Origin: an uncultured bacterium | GTDB lineage: Bacteria > Planctomycetota > Phycisphaerae > Phycisphaerales > UBA1924 | Reading direction: 5' to 3' | Assembly: GCA_938003595.1 (NCBI GenBank) | Contig: CALKYH010000093.1 | Span: 1-29,833 of the forward strand | DNA length: 29,833 bases | Shown: piece by piece, positions 25,435-29,833 of the stretch | Layout: the number at the start of each line of letters is the position of its first letter | Position numbering within the stretch: the first letter of the stretch is position 1 | Program-made: the position numbers and the translations under genes | Notes under the pieces: generated by a model | The model's input: the letters and a program-made list of their open reading frames with translations, nothing else | What the model was told of the DNA's origin: nothing | The model's database searches: none

Positions 25435-26838
25435 TCAGCCGATGCGCTCGCGCCCGTGCATGTAGGGCCGCAGCGGCTCGGGGATCGTGACGCTCCCGTC
25501 GGCGTTCTGGTGCATCTCGAGGATCGGGATGAGGACGCGCGGGCTCGCGATCACCGTGTTGTTCAGGGAGTGGCACGGCGCCGGCTTGCCGCCGGTCGTC
25601 TCGCCCCGGCTCCGCATGTTCAGGCGCCGGCACTGATAGTCGTAGAGGCGGGAGGCGCTGTGCGTCTCGGACCACGCGCCCATCGGCGCCCCGTCCGGTC
25701 CGGAGTCGCCCCGCCCAGGCATCCACGACTCGATGTCGATCATGTCCGCGTTCTTCGGGCCCAGGTCGCCGGTGCAGCACTGCAGCAGCCGGTGGGGGAT
25801 GCCCAGGTCGCGCAGCATCTCCTCGACGAACCCGATCATCGTCGCGTGCCAGCGACGGCTCTCCTGCTCGTCCGGCCGGCAGATCACCACCTGCTCCACC
25901 TTGTCGAACTGGTGCACGCGGTACAGGCCCGCCGTGTCCTTGCCCGCGGCGCCGGCCTCGCGCCGGAAGCAGGTCGAGACGGTCACATACTTCCGGGGCA
26001 GCGTCGCCTCGTCGAGGATCTCGTCCTGGTGCATGCCCATCAGGCCCACTTCGCCGGTGCCCGCGAGGTACAGGTCGTACCCGCTGCCTCGCTTGCTCTC
26101 CTCGATGTGGTACGCCTGCTCGCGCCCCGCGGGGAAGAAGCCGGTGCCGACCATGCACTCCTCGCGTACGACGCAGGGCACGCTCACCGCCGTGAAGCCC
26201 TGGCGCTGGATCATGCGGTCGATCGCGAACCGCAGGACCGCCTGGTGCAGCAGCATGCCGTCGCCCAGGAGCATGTACGAGCGCGCCCCGGCGATCTTCA
26301 CGCCGCGTTCGAAGTCCACGAGCCCGTGCAGCTTCGCCAGCTCGATGTGGTTGCGGGGTTTGAAGCCCCGCTGCTGCTCGAACGGCTTGGCCGGGTCGAA
26401 CCCGGGGGGATGCCAGCGCCGGATCTCGACATTCTCCTCGGGCCCGGCGCCGACCGGGACATCCGCGTCGGGCGGCTGGGGGATCTCCAGGAGGATGGCG
26501 TTCAGGCGAGGATCCAGTTCGGCGACGGACTTCTCGAGCGCCTGTATCTGCTCCTTCAGCGCCGCGGGCCGCGAGCGGAGCTCCTGCAGTTCCGCGTCGA
26601 TCGCGGCCTTGCGCGCGGGGTCGGCCTTCTTGGCCTCGCCCATCAGCGCGCCGATCTTCAGGCCGGCTTCCTTGGAGAGCTTGTTCTGCTCCGCCCGGAG
26701 GGTCTCCATCTCGGTCAGGACCCCGCGCCGCTGCTCGTCGAGGGCCAGGGCGCCGTCGATGTCCGCGGCGATGCCCTTGCGCTTGGCGCCGAGGCGGAAT
26801 CGTTCGGGGTCGTCACGGAGCTGCTTGAGATCGATCAT
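25435..26838 (-). CDS. serS: Serine--tRNA ligase
   Basis: A 467-residue class II aminoacyl-tRNA synthetase that charges tRNA-Ser. The N-terminal 110 residues form the long antiparallel coiled coil that grips the tRNA variable arm (MIDLKQLRDDPERF to LEKSVAELDPRL). Motif 2 is STCFRREAGAAGKDTAGLYRVHQFDKVE, almost standard, and motif 3 is NNTVIASPRVLIPILE. TGTGEVGL (written AGTGEVGL here) binds serine. The start at ATG 26838 begins the universal MIDLKxLR sequence. No ribosome site is seen; a -10-like TACCAT ends 8 nt upstream, so the message may have almost no leader. A strong terminator lies just upstream, separating serS from the RNA candidate and nadK. Confidence 0.96.
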   Translation of the reverse strand: MIDLKQLRDDPERFRLGAKRKGIAADIDGALALDEQRRGVLTEMETLRAEQNKLSKEAGLKIGALMGEAKKADPARKAAIDAELQELRSRPAALKEQIQALEKSVAELDPRLNAILLEIPQPPDADVPVGAGPEENVEIRRWHPPGFDPAKPFEQQRGFKPRNHIELAKLHGLVDFERGVKIAGARSYMLLGDGMLLHQAVLRFAIDRMIQRQGFTAVSVPCVVREECMVGTGFFPAGREQAYHIEESKRGSGYDLYLAGTGEVGLMGMHQDEILDEATLPRKYVTVSTCFRREAGAAGKDTAGLYRVHQFDKVEQVVICRPDEQESRRWHATMIGFVEEMLRDLGIPHRLLQCCTGDLGPKNADMIDIESWMPGRGDSGPDGAPMGAWSETHSASRLYDYQCRRLNMRSRGETTGGKPAPCHSLNNTVIASPRVLIPILEMHQNADGSVTIPEPLRPYMHGRERIG

Positions 26839-26846
26839 GGGCCGGG

Positions 26847-26874
26847 ATGGTATCGAACCGATCGATCGGCGCAA
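26847..26874 (-). promoter_or_regulatory. Possible serS promoter with near-leaderless start
   Basis: TTGCGC (26874-26869) and TACCAT (26852-26847) are 16 bp apart on the minus strand, and the ATG of serS follows 8 nt later. Both hexamers are partial matches (3/6 and 4/6). It is needed if the upstream terminator is a true end rather than an attenuator. Confidence 0.35.
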
Positions 26875-26875
26875 G

Positions 26876-26910
26876 AAAAAAGCCGCGGTCGCCTGTCGAC
26901 GGCCGCGGCT
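26876..26910 (-). terminator. Strong intrinsic terminator at the end of the candidate structured RNA
   Basis: AGCCGCGG (26881-26888) pairs with CCGCGGCT (26903-26910), extended by two inner pairs (one G-U), with a 10-nt loop. On the minus strand it is followed by six T (26881-26876). It lies 37 bp upstream of the serS ATG on the same strand, so it either ends a separate RNA or acts as an attenuator for serS. Confidence 0.85.
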
Positions 26911-27160
26911 TCTGCCACACACTGCCTTTTGGGGCTGTGTGCGTTGTACGGTGGGGGGGCCTCTCCACCAAGTTCCCCCAAATGCCGTCGCGTCTCTCGG
27001 CGCGCCGGTGACGTGTTTCTGCGGCGCCTGGCCCCAGGCGCCAATCCCTCATTCCCGGCCCTAAGTCCGGGGGCCTCTTTCGAGGCTGACGTGTTTCACT
27101 CGCCGAAGCGAGCTTTCCCTCCCCGCCCGTCCTTTCGAACGGGCGCTTCCTCTCATCAAC
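26876..27160 (-). ncRNA. Candidate structured RNA of about 285 nt between nadK and serS
   Basis: A non-coding stretch with its own promoter, a chain of hairpins and a terminator. In RNA order: CGCCCGT/ACGGGCG stem; CTCGC-TTCG-GCGAG; CCTC-GAAA-GAGG (a GNRA loop); CCCGG/CCGGG; GGCGCCTG/CAGGCGCC (perfect 8 bp); GGTGG/CCACC; CACACAGCC paired with GGC-AG-TGTGTG; then the terminator. GAAACACGTCA occurs twice, each time shortly after a hairpin. I checked for tmRNA, RNase P, SRP and T-box core sequences and found none. It could be an independent small RNA or a serS leader ending in an attenuator; I favour the former because of its strong promoter and a possible separate serS promoter. Confidence 0.55.
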
Positions 27161-27166
27161 GATTGG

Positions 27167-27195
27167 AATGTACCCCGATCGAGCGGGAGACGCAA
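27167..27195 (-). promoter_or_regulatory. Sigma70 promoter of the structured RNA
   Basis: TTGCGT (27195-27190) and TACATT (27172-27167) with an exact 17-bp spacer on the minus strand. Transcription is predicted from G27160. The promoter sits 28 bp after the nadK stop, in the gap, and not within a coding region. Confidence 0.6.
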
Positions 27196-27222
27196 GGCCA
27201 AGGGCCAGAATCGGCGCAAAAG

Positions 27223-28116
27223 CTACGCGCCGGATCCCTCGCCCGGGGGGTTCCCCGGCGCTGCGGCCCAGTGCATCTTCCGAACCAGCGTCTGCCAGTA
27301 GGAAGTCTCGCGGTTGATCACCAGATCAATCGTCTGATCATGGCGCCCGATCAACACATTATCGGACTCCGTAAGCCCGAACAGCGCCTGACCGTCCAGC
27401 GCCAGCGTTGTGCCGGAGCACTCGCCGACCGACGGGTTGGCCCGGAGCACCCGGAGTTCCACACGGTTCGACCCCGGCGCGACGATCGGCCTGAAGGCCA
27501 GCGAGTGCGGCGCCAGCGGCGTGAGAACGATCGCGTCCACATCCGGGGACACGATCGGCCCCCCGGCCGCCACGTTGTAGGCGGTCGATCCAAGGGGCGT
27601 GGAGACGATCATGCCGTCGCCCGCCACCTTCGGGCCGGGGAGGCCGTCGATGCTCAGGGCGAGGGCGATCATGCGGAAGGGCGGGCCCGCGGTGATCACG
27701 GCCTCGTTGGCCGCCGTGGCGGAGAAGGCCGGGCCCTTCTGCCCGGGACGGTGGACCTCCACATTCAGGAGCATCCGGCGGCGCAGCGGCAGCGGCCCGT
27801 CGGCAAAGAGCTTCGCGGCCTGGCGCTCCAGGGCGGCGAGATCGAACTCGGCGAGGAAACCCAGCTTGCCGAAGTTCACACCCAGCAGCGGCAGGCCGCG
27901 GCCCGCGAACCGGCGCACCTGGGCGAGCAGCGTGCCGTCGCCGCCGAGGACGACGATGAGATTGACGCCGGCGAGCTGCGCGCCCGTGGGCTCAGCCTCG
28001 CCGTCGATCTCGGCGACGATGCGACCGTGCTTGCCGAGCAGCGCGCGGACGCGCGGCAGGGCGTCGAGGACCTCGGGCTTGTTGTGGTTCGCGACCAGCA
28101 GGACGGCGCGGGGCAT
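27223..28116 (-). CDS. nadK: NAD kinase
   Basis: A 297-residue NAD kinase, which makes NADP from NAD and ATP. The GGDGT motif (about residues 58-62), NFGKLGFLAEF, the ANEAVI segment and GDGMIVSTPLGSTAYN are all present at normal spacing and together define the family. The protein is cytoplasmic and of normal length, with a short Pro/Gly tail. It starts 47 bp after the dxs stop on the same strand. Both dxs output (through the reductase step of the isoprenoid pathway) and general biosynthesis need NADPH, so the pairing makes sense although it may only be positional. Confidence 0.95.
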   Translation of the reverse strand: MPRAVLLVANHNKPEVLDALPRVRALLGKHGRIVAEIDGEAEPTGAQLAGVNLIVVLGGDGTLLAQVRRFAGRGLPLLGVNFGKLGFLAEFDLAALERQAAKLFADGPLPLRRRMLLNVEVHRPGQKGPAFSATAANEAVITAGPPFRMIALALSIDGLPGPKVAGDGMIVSTPLGSTAYNVAAGGPIVSPDVDAIVLTPLAPHSLAFRPIVAPGSNRVELRVLRANPSVGECSGTTLALDGQALFGLTESDNVLIGRHDQTIDLVINRETSYWQTLVRKMHWAAAPGNPPGEGSGA

Positions 28117-28163
28117 GCCGGGCTCTCAGCGCTGGGGGTGGTCGGCGACGCGCCGGGGCGGGG

Positions 28164-29833
28164 TCACTGCTGACGCGCTCCGGCGACGCCGGCGCCGTGC
28201 CGGGGCACGACGACGGAGGCACGATCGGCGGACGCCGCGGCGCGGATGGCGCGGATGATCGACGGCGTGTCGAGCCCCGCCTCGGCGAGCTGGTCTTCGC
28301 GGGAGTCCTGATAGATCCAGCTGTCGGGCAGGCCCATGACGGTGACGGCGGAGGCGTCCAGCGACTGGGCCGCGGCCGACTCGATGACGGCGGCGCCGAG
28401 CCCGCCGATCTTCGAGTGGTCCTCGATGGTGACGATCGGCACGCCCCGGGTCAGCAGGTCGCGGATGAGGGCCGCGTCCACCGGCTTGGCGAAGCGGGCG
28501 TCGTAGACGGAGACGCGCAGCTCGTTCTCGAGCGAGCGCGCCGCCAGGGCGGCGTCGATGGCGCATGTGCCGAAGGCGAGGACGGCGACATCGGGCTCGT
28601 CGTGGGTGATGAGCGGGCGCGCCTTGCCGAGCACATACGGCGGGCAGGGCAGGCCGGCGAACATCGAGGAGACATTGTCGCGCGGGTAACGCACAGCGGA
28701 CAGGCCCGCGTCGTACTCGCGCATGAACTCGAGCGCGGCCTTGAGCGAGGGCTCGTCCATGGCGGCGGTGACGACCGCGCCCGGGAGCGTGCGCAGGATG
28801 GCGATGTCGCAGAATCCGTGGTGCACGGCGCCGTCGCCGCCGACCAGGCCGGCGCGGTCGAGGCACAGGCGGACGGCCAGGCCCTGGAGGGCGACCTCCT
28901 GGAACGCCTGGTCGAAGGCGCGCTGGACGAAGGTGGAGTACACGGCGAAGAACGGGCGGAAGCCGGTCTTGGCCAGGCCCGCCATCATGTCCATCGCGTG
29001 CGACTCGCAGATGCCGGTGTCCCACGCGCGGTCGGGGAACTCGGACAGGACCTTGGTCAGGCCGGTGCCGTCGGGCATGGCGGCGGTGCAGGCCACGACG
29101 CGCGGGTCGCTGGACATCATCTCCATCATCGCGTCGCCGTAGGCGGAGGTGAACGAGCGCCCGCCCTTCTTGATCTCGACGCGGCAGCCCTCGGCCTGCA
29201 GGGCCGGGAGCTCCGCGGAGTCCGGGTCGGGCCTGACGACGCTGAACGCGGCGGGCGAGTGGAACTTCGTGGCGTCGCCCTCGGCGAAGGAGCAGCCCTT
29301 GCCCTTGATGGTCTTGACATGCAGGACCATGGGGCGATCGAAGTCGCGCGCCTCGGCGAGGAACTCGATGAGCGTCGGCAGGTCGTGCCCGTCGATGGGG
29401 CCGACGGTGATGAGGCCGAAGTGCTCGAACCAGCCCAGCGCGGGGCCGGACTCGGCGCGCTGCGTGATCCACGCCTTGGTGGCCTCGCCGGCGCGGTGGT
29501 ACGCGTCCTCGAGCAGGGAGCCGCCGGGCACATGCTCGAGCATCTTGCGCGCGGTGCGCTTGAAGTCGGCGTACCAGGGGTTCATGCGCAGGCGGTCGAA
29601 GTACTGCGCCACCGCCCCCTGCGGGTGGCTGATCGACATGCCGTTGTCGTTGAGGATCACGAGGAACTGGCGCTTGAGCGTGCCCGCGTTGTTCAGGCCC
29701 TCCATCGCGACGCCGTTCACGATGGACGCGTCGCCGATGAGCGACACCACGCGCCGGCCCGCCGGGTTGTCGTGCGGGTCGAACGCCTCGCCGTTGAGCA
29801 GGTCGCCCCGCGACATGCCCACCGCCGTCGAGA
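28164..29833 (-). CDS. dxs: 1-deoxy-D-xylulose-5-phosphate synthase (N terminus outside window)
   Basis: The last 556 residues of DXS, the thiamine-diphosphate enzyme that condenses pyruvate and glyceraldehyde 3-phosphate in the first step of the MEP isoprenoid pathway. The thiamine-diphosphate/Mg segment GDASI...NGVAMEGLNNAG...ILNDN is present, as is the central DRAGLVGGDGAVHHG motif of the transketolase-like pyrimidine domain and the C-terminal domain (TIEDHSKIGGLGAAV). The usual G-D-G/A-(x)n-N-N pattern is intact. The frame runs on through the right edge (STAVGMSRGD at the border), so the start lies beyond it. The C-terminal extension after the last domain is Ala/Arg-rich and probably disordered. 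Confidence 0.95.
   Translation of the reverse strand, partial: STAVGMSRGDLLNGEAFDPHDNPAGRRVVSLIGDASIVNGVAMEGLNNAGTLKRQFLVILNDNGMSISHPQGAVAQYFDRLRMNPWYADFKRTARKMLEHVPGGSLLEDAYHRAGEATKAWITQRAESGPALGWFEHFGLITVGPIDGHDLPTLIEFLAEARDFDRPMVLHVKTIKGKGCSFAEGDATKFHSPAAFSVVRPDPDSAELPALQAEGCRVEIKKGGRSFTSAYGDAMMEMMSSDPRVVACTAAMPDGTGLTKVLSEFPDRAWDTGICESHAMDMMAGLAKTGFRPFFAVYSTFVQRAFDQAFQEVALQGLAVRLCLDRAGLVGGDGAVHHGFCDIAILRTLPGAVVTAAMDEPSLKAALEFMREYDAGLSAVRYPRDNVSSMFAGLPCPPYVLGKARPLITHDEPDVAVLAFGTCAIDAALAARSLENELRVSVYDARFAKPVDAALIRDLLTRGVPIVTIEDHSKIGGLGAAVIESAAAQSLDASAVTVMGLPDSWIYQDSREDQLAEAGLDTPSIIRAIRAAASADRASVVVPRHGAGVAGARQQ

Noticed and set aside
27121..27150. tRNA- or tmRNA-like T-arm (TTCGAAC on the plus strand)
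   Set aside because: The bases around the putative loop do not form a T-stem, and no acceptor stem or CCA end is placed correctly.
26876..27160. T-box riboswitch controlling serS
   Set aside because: Position and terminator fit, but the conserved T-box core (GGTGG-N-ACCGCG) and an antiterminator are absent; the nearest string, GGTGGAGAGG, pairs with CCACC instead.
26876..27160. CsrB/RsmY-like protein sponge (several GGA motifs near loops)
   Set aside because: About six GGA words in 285 nt of G-rich RNA is not more than expected by composition, and they are not consistently in loops.

Overview
The window is GC-rich DNA (roughly two thirds G+C by eye) from a bacterium that looks like a planctomycete, most likely of the class Phycisphaerae. 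The evidence is the set of secreted proteins ending in calcium-loop dockerin-like repeats (FADLNLVLS-type), a pseudopilin-like protein with the planctomycete H-x9-DG tail motif, and FG-GAP exoproteins. No rRNA, tRNA, CRISPR array, insertion sequence or phage gene was seen.

Left part (1-6.3 kb): the tail of an unidentified gene, a GNAT acetyltransferase and an SDR oxidoreductase on the plus strand. The SDR has a promoter followed at once by a perfect 12-bp palindrome. A minus-strand run from 6243 down to 1510 then encodes an ArsR regulator, SRPBCC and DinB proteins, two DUF1579 proteins, an SDR/DUF2867 protein and a DUF3303 protein. The ArsR gene has a near-consensus promoter with an inverted repeat filling its spacer, and it appears to be leaderless (GTG start).

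Middle part (6.3-13.2 kb): a candidate signalling-to-surface module. A minus-strand operon encodes an H-x9-DG pseudopilin, a membrane histidine kinase, a sigma54-type response regulator and a dockerin-like exoprotein. Next to it, an FG-GAP/dockerin-like exoprotein has a textbook sigma54 promoter (TGGCAC-N5-TTGC) with an 11-bp-arm dyad at enhancer distance. This is the best candidate for an undescribed system in the window.

Right-middle part (13.3-25.4 kb): four different secreted serine-peptidase genes in a row on the minus strand (S46 dipeptidyl peptidase, S9 DPP-IV-like lipoprotein, S41, and S8 with a dockerin-like tail). Divergent from the last is a large dockerin-tailed protein that looks like a subtilase that has lost its catalytic residues.

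Right end (25.4-29.8 kb): housekeeping genes serS, nadK and dxs (dxs is cut by the window edge), all on the minus strand. Between nadK and serS lies a non-coding stretch with its own promoter, a series of stable hairpins and a strong terminator: a candidate structured RNA of about 285 nt.

Across the whole window the tetranucleotide ACGT is almost absent: I found five copies by eye where base composition predicts roughly 80-90. Asp-Val and Asn-Val pairs switch to GAT/AAT codons accordingly.
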